Assembly: GCA_945875845.1 (NCBI GenBank)
Contig: CAMCMB010000070.1
Coordinates: 1-40,237, forward strand
Reading direction: 5' to 3'
Source: Pirellula staleyi DSM 6068
GTDB lineage: Bacteria; Planctomycetota; Planctomycetia; Pirellulales; Pirellulaceae
Length of the DNA: 40,237 nucleotides
Positions 25,199 to 32,151 of the stretch are shown piece after piece (the first letter of the stretch is position 1; the number at the start of each line of letters is the position of its first letter). The notes under the pieces are model-generated. The model saw only the letters and a list, made by a program, of their open reading frames with translations. It searched no databases and was not told where the DNA came from. The position numbers and the translations under genes were made by a program.

Positions 25199-26503
25199 AT
25201 GAGCACCGTGAATCGGCGACATTTCGTTCAAAGTTCGGCGATTGCAACAGCCTCGCTTGCTGCGACCAGCCTCGTCCGATCCGCGAACGTGCCCGACAAG
25301 ATCAGCCTTGCATTCATTGGGCCAGGAGGCATGGGCTCGAATCACGTCAAGACATTCTGTCAACGTAGCGACATGATCTTCTCATGGGTATGCGACGTGG
25401 ACTCAAAGCGAGCCGAGGCTGCGGCCAAGACCATCAAGGACCTTACCGGTCAGACCGTCAAAACGACCAACGACATGCGTGCCGTGCTCGATGACAAATC
25501 GGTGCAAGCAGTCGTCATGGCGACACCGGACCATTGGCATGCACCCGGAGCCATCTTGGCCGCGAACGCTGGAAAACACGTGTATGTCGAAAAGCCATGC
25601 TCACATAACCTGCGGGAGGGCCGGCTCATGATTGAGGCAGCAGCCAAAAACAAAGTCGTCATGCAAGTCGGTACACAAAGTCGTAGCACGGCGTCTGTCA
25701 TGCAGATTGTGGAAAAGCTTCATGGAGGAATCATCGGAGATATTCTCGTTGCCAAGGCTTGGAATAGCCAACTCCGTGCCAATCATGGTCACAAGCCGTT
25801 CAGCGAACCACCCCCAGAATTGGATTACGAACTGTGGCTTGGTCCAGTCCCGAAGGTTCCGTTCAAAACCACGTATCATCCGTCTCATTGGCGATGGTTT
25901 CATCACTTCGGAGCGGGTGATATTGGCAACGACGGCGTGCATGACATCGATATCGCTCGTTGGGGGCTTGGTGTCGAACAGCACCCCAATCGTATCGTTA
26001 GCCAGGGGAGTAAACTGTTTTTTGACGACGATCAAGAATGGCCGGACACGCTCTATTGCGGTTTCGAATATGATGCTCCGAACGGCAAGACCAAACAGCT
26101 CATTTACGAGCAGCGCGACTGGTCCCCTTATGTGCAAGAGGGGAGTGAAAATGGCTGTGCATGGTATGGCACCAACGGAATGGCAATTGGTGGCAAGGCA
26201 ACCGGTTGGAAGATCTTTGGCCGCAAGAACAAGCTCCTAGAAGACCTCCCGTCGAAATCCGGCCCAGACCTCGCAGCCCATCACGCGAATTTCTTGGATG
26301 CGATCCGCACGGGGGCGAAGCTCAATGCGGACATCACCATCAACCATCTTTCGACTTCGCTCTGCCATCTAGGCAACATCGCTGCCCGCACGCGACAGGC
26401 TCTCGTGTTTGATCCTGGCAAAGAACAGTTCCTTGGAGCGGACGAAAGCACGGCCAAGTTGCTTCGCCGAGAGTATCGCGAGCACTGGGCCACTCCAACC
26501 TAG
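25199..26503 (+). CDS. Tat-exported Gfo/Idh/MocA family oxidoreductase
   Basis: This 434-residue protein has a twin-arginine signal (NRRHFVQSSAIATASLAATS, about 5-24), then a Rossmann domain with FIGPGGMGSNH at about 39-49 and VCDVDSKRAEA at about 64-74. The family motif VYVEKPCSHN is at about 125-134, and a C-terminal substrate domain follows with FGAGDIGNDGVHDIDIARW. AGGAGA lies just before the ATG. It would oxidise or isomerise a sugar-like substrate with NAD(P) in the periplasm. It differs clearly from the paralogue at 3512-4852 and keeps the standard EKP lysine. The CobL gene begins nine bases after its stop, so the two may be co-transcribed, though a functional link is not obvious. Confidence 0.94.
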   Translation: MSTVNRRHFVQSSAIATASLAATSLVRSANVPDKISLAFIGPGGMGSNHVKTFCQRSDMIFSWVCDVDSKRAEAAAKTIKDLTGQTVKTTNDMRAVLDDKSVQAVVMATPDHWHAPGAILAANAGKHVYVEKPCSHNLREGRLMIEAAAKNKVVMQVGTQSRSTASVMQIVEKLHGGIIGDILVAKAWNSQLRANHGHKPFSEPPPELDYELWLGPVPKVPFKTTYHPSHWRWFHHFGAGDIGNDGVHDIDIARWGLGVEQHPNRIVSQGSKLFFDDDQEWPDTLYCGFEYDAPNGKTKQLIYEQRDWSPYVQEGSENGCAWYGTNGMAIGGKATGWKIFGRKNKLLEDLPSKSGPDLAAHHANFLDAIRTGAKLNADITINHLSTSLCHLGNIAARTRQALVFDPGKEQFLGADESTAKLLRREYREHWATPT

Positions 26504-26511
26504 CGTGACGC

Positions 26512-27783
26512 ATGGTTGCGTTGTATAACTTTTGCATGCCAAACAAGAAAAAAATCCTCATTATCGGTGTCGGTGACGATGGCGCAGAAGGCCTTACCAA
26601 ACAGGCAGCCGACCAGATCGGTGCCGCCGAGGTTCTCGTAGGTTCAGCCACCCTTTTGGCCAAGTTCCCAAACTTCTTTGGACGCAAAGAGGTGGTCGGG
26701 CCAGATCTGGATCGACTGGCTAATATGCTCGATCTCTCCGGCAGCAGCACCATCGTTCTTGCGAGCGGCGACCCGCTTTTTTATGGGACGGCAAGATTTC
26801 TATGCGATCGATTGGGAAAAGATCGGTTTGATGTCTTGCCGCACGTGAGCAGCATGCAACTGGCATTCGCCCGAGTGAAAGAGAGTTGGGACGAAGCGTA
26901 TTTGACCAACCTCGCGTCTCAACCGCTTGAACGGGTTATCGATCGCATCCGCTCCGCGGAAAAGGTGGGGGTCTTTACGTCCGACGATGTGCCCCCGGCA
27001 CGCTTGGCCGAAGAGCTTCTCTCCAAGGGGATCTCATACTTTACCGTTTACGTTTGCGAGAATCTTGGGTCGCCTGACGAGCGCGTGACGCGATGTGCGT
27101 TAGCCGATGTCATCAACCAGCGTTTCTCACCGCTCAACGTTATGATTTTGGTCCGTCAAGCGGGCGTTCCGGATCGTCAAGCGGAATCGGATAGCCGTCG
27201 GCTATTCGGCAATCCGGACGAGCTTTTTCGGCAAAGCAAACCGAAGCGAGGGTTGCTGACGCCCAATGAAGTGCGCTCGATTGCTCTAGGTGAAATGGGT
27301 CTCAAGTCCACGTCGATCATGTGGGACATCGGTGCAGGGAGTGGTTCGGTGGCGATCGAAGCGGCCCAAATCGCAAGGCACGGAAAAGCCTATGCGATCG
27401 AGATGGATGCCGAGGACTATAATTTGCTGGTCGAGAACGCACGGCAATTTGGTGTAACGAATTTGGTTCCAGTTCTGGGCGAAGCACCCAAAGCTTGGGA
27501 AACTTTGCCTGATCCCGAAGCCATTTTCGTAGGTGGTACGGGCCGGGCCGTGACGGAATTGGTGACGTTCGCCTGGCCGAGACTTCAACCCGGTGGCTGT
27601 TTGATTGCCAACATGATGAGCATGGATTACGTGGTTGCACTGCAACAGCTCTTTGTTTCCAAAATGGGAATCGAGCCGACGCTTTGGATGATCCAAGTCT
27701 CGCGTGGCAACTATCAGATGGACAAACTCCGGCTCGAGTCTTGCAATCCAACTTTCTTGCTCAAAGCTGTTAAGCCTCGATAA
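26512..27783 (+). CDS. cobL: Precorrin-6Y C5,15-methyltransferase (CbiE-CbiT fusion)
   Basis: This 423-residue protein joins two domains. The N-terminal CbiE domain (about 15-215) has ILIIGVGDDGAEGLT and the ASGDPLFYG motif of cobalamin tetrapyrrole C-methyltransferases. The C-terminal CbiT domain (about 230-400) has LTPNEVRSIALGEMGL, the SAM-binding WDIGAGSGSVAIEAA and IFVGGTG. Together these methylate C5 and C15 of the precorrin ring and decarboxylate the acetate side chain in cobalamin synthesis. All core motifs look intact. There are two possible starts, 26512 and 26536, without clear ribosome binding sites. No other corrin gene is in the window. It lies nine bases after the oxidoreductase gene and 15 bases before the BshB1-like gene. 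Confidence 0.93.
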   Translation: MVALYNFCMPNKKKILIIGVGDDGAEGLTKQAADQIGAAEVLVGSATLLAKFPNFFGRKEVVGPDLDRLANMLDLSGSSTIVLASGDPLFYGTARFLCDRLGKDRFDVLPHVSSMQLAFARVKESWDEAYLTNLASQPLERVIDRIRSAEKVGVFTSDDVPPARLAEELLSKGISYFTVYVCENLGSPDERVTRCALADVINQRFSPLNVMILVRQAGVPDRQAESDSRRLFGNPDELFRQSKPKRGLLTPNEVRSIALGEMGLKSTSIMWDIGAGSGSVAIEAAQIARHGKAYAIEMDAEDYNLLVENARQFGVTNLVPVLGEAPKAWETLPDPEAIFVGGTGRAVTELVTFAWPRLQPGGCLIANMMSMDYVVALQQLFVSKMGIEPTLWMIQVSRGNYQMDKLRLESCNPTFLLKAVKPR

Positions 27784-27798
27784 CGAATTAGGACGGAC

Positions 27799-28539
27799 AT
27801 GATGTCGGAGCAATACGAACGCCTGGATGTGATTGTGGTGGGAGCGCATCCTGACGATGTGGAGATCGCTTGTGGAGGAACCATCGCGGCGATGGTTGAA
27901 CAAGGTTATCGCGTTGGCATCATCGACTTGACGGACGGTGAACCGACACCTTTATGTCCCTCGCCGGAGGTTCGTCGTGCCGAAGCCGCGGCCGCAGCGA
28001 AAATACTAGGCGTTCACGTTCGCAAGATCTTGGATTTCACCAATCGACGCTTGATGGATGGGTTCGATGAACGAGTTGCGTTGGCCAAGGAGTTTCGGCG
28101 TTACCGGCCAAAAATGGTGATCGGCTTTGGAAACAAAACACCTATGGCTTCGCCCGATCACTATCAAGCCATGCAGATCACCGATGCGGCCGTATTTTAT
28201 TCGCGATTGACCAAGTGGGATGAGTTCTTCGACGGTCTGCCGGTACACACCATCGAGCGACAGCTTTACTTTCGGCTGCAGTTCGAACCGGCACCGGTAG
28301 GATTTGATAGTCAAATCACCGTGGACATCAGTTCGACCATAGAAAAGAAGCTCACCAGTATCGCTTGCTATGCAACGCAATTCCCACCTGCCAAAGCACA
28401 CATTTTTGATCGCGTCCGCGGATTGGCAATCGCGGCGGGTGCGGCCGCGGGTTGCTCAGCCGGAGAGGTGTTCGCTTGCACGCGGCCTCTTGCGACCAAA
28501 GATCTTGTGAGAGCCGTCGGCCTTGGCATCCTTCCATAA
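27799..28539 (+). CDS. bshB1: LmbE/PIG-L deacetylase, BshB1-like
   Basis: This 246-residue protein belongs to the zinc-dependent GlcNAc deacetylase family. It has [15 protein letters not shown] at about 13-27, with His17 and Asp20 as zinc ligands and Asp19 as likely base. The LTDGEPTP loop and the [13 protein letters not shown] helix, both typical of bacillithiol deacetylase BshB1, follow, then SPDHYQA at 118-124, where His121 is the third zinc ligand. In most relatives the first residue of that motif is His; here it is Ser118. BshB1 deacetylates GlcNAc-malate in bacillithiol synthesis. The symbol is given by resemblance; a different N-acetyl sugar is possible. AGGA stands five bases before the start, 15 bases after cobL, so co-transcription is likely. 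Confidence 0.82.
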   Translation: MMSEQYERLDVIVVGAHPDDVEIACGGTIAAMVEQGYRVGIIDLTDGEPTPLCPSPEVRRAEAAAAAKILGVHVRKILDFTNRRLMDGFDERVALAKEFRRYRPKMVIGFGNKTPMASPDHYQAMQITDAAVFYSRLTKWDEFFDGLPVHTIERQLYFRLQFEPAPVGFDSQITVDISSTIEKKLTSIACYATQFPPAKAHIFDRVRGLAIAAGAAAGCSAGEVFACTRPLATKDLVRAVGLGILP

Positions 28540-28554
28540 TCGGATGGCTGCCAT

Positions 28555-28690
28555 GTGCGACGCTCCGCGTCGCAGGAATCGACGGCCTTCGTTGCGCGAC
28601 GCTCCGCGTCGCAGGAATCACGACGGCCTTCGTTGTGCGACGCTCCGCGTCGCAGGAATCACGACGGCGGAGCGTCGTGCAACGAATGCA
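28555..28690. repeat. About 40-bp tandem repeat built on GCGACGC-TCC-GCGTCGC
   Basis: The hairpin word GCGACGCTCCGCGTCGC begins at 28557, 28596 and 28637, at spacings of 39 and 41 bases. It is followed each time by AGGAATC and a GACGGCCTTCGTT block. A diverged inverted arm (GCGGAGCGTCGTGC) closes the array at about 28667-28680. It lies between the bshB1 gene and the rpsM promoter. The open frames across it are composition artefacts. Confidence 0.85.
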
Positions 28691-28772
28691 ACGAATCGTT
28701 ACAAATTCGCAGATAGGACTCGATTTTATGTTGGTCGAGGGAAAAATGCGTGCCAAACGCGATAATTAAGCC

Positions 28773-28802
28773 TTGCAGGATCCCGTATTCCTTCGCTACA
28801 CT
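28773..28802 (+). promoter_or_regulatory. Candidate sigma-70-type promoter for the rpsM operon
   Basis: TTGCAG (28773-28778) and TACACT (28797-28802) are separated by 18 bases. They lie about 113 bases before the rpsM start, downstream of the tandem repeat. The leader to 28914 is long enough for a regulatory structure, but I see no fold that I can name. Confidence 0.45.
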
Positions 28803-28914
28803 GTGGGGCTTCCCAAATGGGATGTCGTGGTTTATCGCTCTTTTACGGGGTGAATTCAACGGCGAGCAACTTTGCATAAAGTCAAGGCAGAAAAAGGTTT
28901 AGGAGTAGGCAAGC

Positions 28915-29298
28915 ATGCCGCGTCTTCTTGGTGTCGATATTCCGAATGACAAGCAAGTCATCTATTCGCTTCAGTATCTCTACGGCGTTGGACCGGTCGT
29001 TGCGCGTGAGGCATGCGTAAAGACCAAAATCAATCCAACGAAGCAAGCGAGGGACCTGGACGAAGATGAATTGAGCCGTCTTTCGACTACTCTTGAACGC
29101 GACTACACCGTCGAAGGACCGCTCCGTCGACAGATTGGCCAAAGCATTCACCGTTTGCGTGAAATCAAATGCTATCGCGGTGTTCGGCACAAACAGAGCT
29201 TGCCGGTCCGTGGTCAACGAACACGTACCAACGCCCGGACCCGCAAGGGACCTCGAAAGACAGTTGCCGGCAAGAAGGGCGTAAAGGACTTGCGATAG
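28915..29298 (+). CDS. rpsM: 30S ribosomal protein S13
   Basis: This 127-residue protein has the S13 sequence from the N-terminal MPRLLGVDIPNDKQVIYSL through the helix-two-turn-helix region to the basic tail with GVRHKQSLPVRGQRTRTNAR and KGPRKTVAGKK. S13 is at the head of the small subunit and contacts tRNA and bridge B1. TAGGAG lies nine bases before the ATG. It is the first gene of a reduced alpha operon. rpmJ and secY, usually just upstream, are absent; a deacetylase gene and a tandem repeat stand there instead. Confidence 0.98.
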   Translation: MPRLLGVDIPNDKQVIYSLQYLYGVGPVVAREACVKTKINPTKQARDLDEDELSRLSTTLERDYTVEGPLRRQIGQSIHRLREIKCYRGVRHKQSLPVRGQRTRTNARTRKGPRKTVAGKKGVKDLR

Positions 29299-29330
29299 TT
29301 TTCGCAGTCGAGAAGCGGACATCATTCCAA

Positions 29331-29350
29331 ATTCCTACCTGCGTAGGAAT
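29331..29350 (+). repeat. Perfect 8-bp hairpin between rpsM and rpsK
   Basis: ATTCCTAC (29331-29338) and GTAGGAAT (29343-29350) are exact complements around the four-base loop CTGC. No T-run follows. It could be a processing or attenuation site within the operon, or another of the dispersed planctomycete palindromes. Confidence 0.65.
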
Positions 29351-29427
29351 GCGGTTTAGTCGGCAAAAAATCGTAACTAATACTTAAGCTTCATCAGCAA
29401 TTTCGATTCGAAGGAACGGTCCGACCT

Positions 29428-29838
29428 GTGGCCAAGACAGCAACCAACACCAGTGCTTCCGTAGCAAACAAGCGACGCAAAACACGTCGCAACGTCACCA
29501 CTGCAATCGCTCACGTGAAAGCGACGTTCAACAACACGACCGTCACAATCACCGACACAAAGGGGGACACATTGTGCTGGGCAAGTGCAGGGACGAGCGG
29601 CTTCAAGGGTTCTCGCAAGAGCACTCCTTACGCTGGCCAGTTAGCTGCCCAACAAGCTGCCGAAAAGGCTGCCAAGTTCGGTGTCAAGGAGATCGAAGTT
29701 TGGGTCAAAGGACCGGGTTCCGGTCGAGAGTCGGCGATCACCGCTCTCCAGGCTGCTGGAATCACAGTCAAGTTGATTGAGGACATCACCCCAATTCCTC
29801 ACAATGGTTGCCGTCCCCGCAAGCGTCGTCGCGTTTAG
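29428..29838 (+). CDS. rpsK: 30S ribosomal protein S11
   Basis: This 136-residue protein starts at GTG 29428 and shows the S11 signature: [51 protein letters not shown] and the C-terminal [19 protein letters not shown]11 lines the platform of the small subunit near the mRNA exit. Length is normal. The gap of 129 bases from rpsM is long for this operon and contains a hairpin. rpsD, normally next, is missing, and rpoA follows instead. Confidence 0.98.
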   Translation: MAKTATNTSASVANKRRKTRRNVTTAIAHVKATFNNTTVTITDTKGDTLCWASAGTSGFKGSRKSTPYAGQLAAQQAAEKAAKFGVKEIEVWVKGPGSGRESAITALQAAGITVKLIEDITPIPHNGCRPRKRRRV

Positions 29839-29902
29839 CGCTCGGTTGCAAGTTACCATTCATCATGAACTAATTTTGTTGTTTTTTTGGAGACCCTAGG
29901 CA

Positions 29903-30886
29903 ATGCATATCCGTTGGCGTGGATTAGAACTTCCGAGTCAAGTAAGTGTCGATCGCTCGACGCTGAGCTCGACCTATGGAAAGTTTACCGCTGAGCCATT
30001 TGAACGTGGATTTGGAGCCACGATCGGTAATAGTTTGCGACGTGTGTTGCTGTCCAGTTTGGAAGGCAGTGCCGTTACGCAGATTAAGATTCGAGGAGCT
30101 CAGCACGAATTTTCGTCGATTCCCGGTGTGCTTGAAGACGTTACCGAGATCGTTCTGAACGTCAAAAGCTTGGTGGTCAAAAATCATAGCGAAAATACTC
30201 GGGTCTTGACGGTCGCTCGCGACAAGGCCGGCCCGATTACAGGTGCCGATGTCCAAACGGATTCGGACGTGGAAATCATCAACACCAGCCATGTTCTTGC
30301 AACGCTAACGGCCGACACTCCATTCATGATGGAAATGGTTGTTGAGAATGGTCGAAGCTACGTTCCTGCAACGGAGCACAGTTCAGGCGATCACGAAATC
30401 GGGATTATTCCCGTCGATGCCGTGTATAGCCCTGTCGTTCGCGTTCGATACTTCGTCGAGGAAACTCGGGTTGGACAAAAGACGAACTACGATCGATTGA
30501 TCATCGAACTTTGGACCGACGGGTCTGTTCATCCCGAGATGGCCTTGGTTGAGGGAGCGAAGATTCTTCGTAAGCACCTCAATCCATTCGTTCAGTCCAA
30601 TGAGCTGGGCAAGCAAGTACATGCAGTGGCTCGAGGCGGGCCCGGTAGTGCCGAGGCTCAATTAGAAGCCAAATTAAACACCACCGTGGCCGAACTCAAG
30701 CTCTCCGTGAGAGCCAACAATTGTCTTGAAGCCGAGGGGATCCGATTGGTTCGCGATCTTGTTCAGCGCACCGAAGATCAGTTGCTCGAAGTGCGAAACT
30801 TCGGCGAAACCACTCTGACCGAGGTTCGCGAAAAACTTGGCAATATGGGATTGCATCTTGGGATGCGTGTTCCATCGATGCGTTAA
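29903..30886 (+). CDS. rpoA: RNA polymerase alpha subunit
   Basis: This 327-residue protein is of normal length. The N-terminal domain (about 1-230) has the assembly motifs [36 protein letters not shown] and the GRSYVPA region. It is joined by a linker to the C-terminal domain (about 250-327), with [16 protein letters not shown] and LGMRVP. That domain binds UP elements and activators through its helix-hairpin-helix. GGAG lies ten bases before the ATG. It sits between rpsK and rplQ, as in the canonical alpha operon apart from the absent rpsD. Confidence 0.98.
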   Translation: MHIRWRGLELPSQVSVDRSTLSSTYGKFTAEPFERGFGATIGNSLRRVLLSSLEGSAVTQIKIRGAQHEFSSIPGVLEDVTEIVLNVKSLVVKNHSENTRVLTVARDKAGPITGADVQTDSDVEIINTSHVLATLTADTPFMMEMVVENGRSYVPATEHSSGDHEIGIIPVDAVYSPVVRVRYFVEETRVGQKTNYDRLIIELWTDGSVHPEMALVEGAKILRKHLNPFVQSNELGKQVHAVARGGPGSAEAQLEAKLNTTVAELKLSVRANNCLEAEGIRLVRDLVQRTEDQLLEVRNFGETTLTEVREKLGNMGLHLGMRVPSMR

Positions 30887-30956
30887 TGGGATCGCTTGCG
30901 AGAGCTGTCTCTCTTACACAATATTTTCGTTTGCTTTAGCGTTTTGGATATTCGTC

Positions 30957-31544
30957 ATGAGACACCGTAGAAAAGGTCGTGTACTGGGTCGGTCCTCGTC
31001 GCACCGAAAGGCTTTGTTCGCCAACATGGTTTCTGCCATTTTTCTCACCGAGCGAGAAACAACGGAGTTGGATGCGAATGCTCCTAAGGTTCCAGGGCGA
31101 ATTATCACGACCCTTGAAAAGGCGAAAGAAATTCGCCCGCTCGTAGAGAAGTGCATCACGATCGCTCGCAAGGGTTTGATCGCCGAAGCGAGTTCTACAG
31201 AATTTGGAACCAAGGCCCTCCGCGGTTCGGAAGAATGGAAAGCTTGGCGCAAGAGCGATAGTTGGCGGAAGTGGGCAGACGCCCGATCACCAGGGATCTC
31301 CGCGCGGAGACGCGTCTTGTCGATCATTCGCGACAAGCAAGCTGTTGATATTCTGTTTCGAACGATTGCCCCGAGATTTTCGGACCGGGCAGGTGGATAC
31401 ACGCGAATCATGAAATTGGCAAAGCCAAGACTCGGCGATAACGGCACGCGCGCAATCCTTGAATTCGTCGGCAAGAACGATCGCGTGACCAAAAAGGCTA
31501 CCAAACCAGCCTTCGAAACAGCCGAAACAGTTGCCGCAAGCTAA
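30957..31544 (+). CDS. rplQ: 50S ribosomal protein L17, enlarged
   Basis: From the ATG at 30957 (MRHRRKGRVLGRSSSHRKAL) the product is 195 residues; E. coli L17 has 127. The N-terminal half is standard, through LFANMVSAIFLTERETT and VPGRIITTLEKAKEIRPLVEKCITIARKG. About 45-50 extra residues follow, rich in Trp, Arg and Ser (GSEEWKAWRKSDSWRKWADA), before the normal LFRTIAPRFSDRAGGYTRI and the RLGDNGTRAILEFV end. The tail has another Ala/Thr-rich extension. L17 binds near the exit tunnel. The insertion likely lies on the ribosome surface. The frame extends back to 30837, but that overlaps rpoA and lacks L17 sequence. Confidence 0.96.
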   Translation: MRHRRKGRVLGRSSSHRKALFANMVSAIFLTERETTELDANAPKVPGRIITTLEKAKEIRPLVEKCITIARKGLIAEASSTEFGTKALRGSEEWKAWRKSDSWRKWADARSPGISARRRVLSIIRDKQAVDILFRTIAPRFSDRAGGYTRIMKLAKPRLGDNGTRAILEFVGKNDRVTKKATKPAFETAETVAAS

Positions 31545-31587
31545 GAGCGTTCGCCAGAATAACTTCAAGTTTAGACGATTCGAATCC

Positions 31588-31619
31588 AAAAAGGCAGGCA
31601 GTGATGCTTGTCTTTTTTT
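31588..31619 (+). terminator. Intrinsic terminator after rplQ
   Basis: AAAAAGGCAGGCA (31588-31600) pairs with TGCTTGTCTTTTT (31605-31617) through 13 pairs, including two G-T wobbles, around a four-base loop, and ends in a T-run. It closes the ribosomal operon. Confidence 0.88.
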
Positions 31620-31626
31620 ATTGCGT

Positions 31627-31770
31627 GGGAGGGTGAGGCCACCCCTGTAAACATGTTTTCCTCGACTTTGCCCAATCCATTCCTTGTTTGGGAGGGTGAG
31701 GCTCCTGCCGAACCATGGCGTATTAAGCTCGGCAGGAGCCTCGCCCTCCCATTGGTTTCCAATGCATTCT
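31627..31770. repeat. Palindromic element family B, copy 5 (longest form)
   Basis: It contains the block GGGAGGGTGAGGCCACCCC with TGTAAACATGTTTTC, then TTGCCCAATCCATTCC. The arm pair GAGGCTCCTGCCGA / TCGGCAGGAGCCTC follows, and last the edge TTGGTTTCCAATGCATTC. It is the reverse complement of the copy at 24931-25090 almost throughout, which defines an element of about 140 bp. Confidence 0.85.
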
Positions 31771-31808
31771 CATTGCAACGCCTTAGGAACTCACGTTTCG
31801 TCCGTTGC

Positions 31809-31836
31809 TTGATTTCCCTATCCGCTTGGCTATACT
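31809..31836 (+). promoter_or_regulatory. Candidate promoter for the glycine riboswitch-gcvP transcript
   Basis: TTGATT (31809-31814) and TATACT (31831-31836) are separated by 16 bases. The expected transcription start, about 31843, falls a few bases before the first riboswitch stem. Position and consensus support each other. Confidence 0.6.
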
Positions 31837-31851
31837 ACCGCAACGAAGGTG

Positions 31852-32056
31852 TTTGGTGGGAGAGATTTTGGGACTCCATTCCGATGGATTTCCAAAACGC
31901 CGAAGGCGCAAAGAGGCCCTGAACCGCTCAGGCAACAAGAACCGCCAGCACAACATTCGTCTCTGGAGAGCGATTCAGCAGTATCAAACGCTGCGACGGA
32001 ATCCACCGAAGGGGAAAGGCTCTACGCCGAGATCTCTCAGGTAAGAAGGACAGAGG
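31852..32056 (+). ncRNA. Tandem glycine riboswitch (two aptamers)
   Basis: Aptamer 1 is closed by TGGTGG (31854-31859) pairing with CCGCCA (31942-31947). It contains GGGAGAG, the conserved CGCCGAAGGCGCAAAG and the CTCAGGCA core. Aptamer 2 is closed by CTCTG (31961-31965) pairing with CAGAG (32051-32055). It contains GGAGAGCG, CACCGAAGGGGAAAGGC, and CTCTCAGGTA followed by AAGGACAGAG. These are the consensus elements of the gcvT glycine riboswitch, normally an activator of glycine cleavage genes. It sits directly between a promoter and gcvP, ending 95 bases before the ATG. Confidence 0.93.
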
Positions 32057-32151
32057 GGCAAACAAAGTTGAGAAGAGGAGTGGCGAATTCCCGCTCCAAA
32101 ATTCCCGATTTCCATTGTTCGTTTGTTCCCTCACCACGCTAGGTTCTTCGC

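Noticed and set aside
28523-28769. Small Arg-rich ORFs over the 28.6-kb tandem repeat
   Set aside because: They translate the hairpin repeat itself, in more than one frame, with no ribosome binding site.
30837-30956. rplQ starting inside rpoA
   Set aside because: L17 begins with MRHRRKGR at 30957; the earlier part is the rpoA sequence read in another frame.
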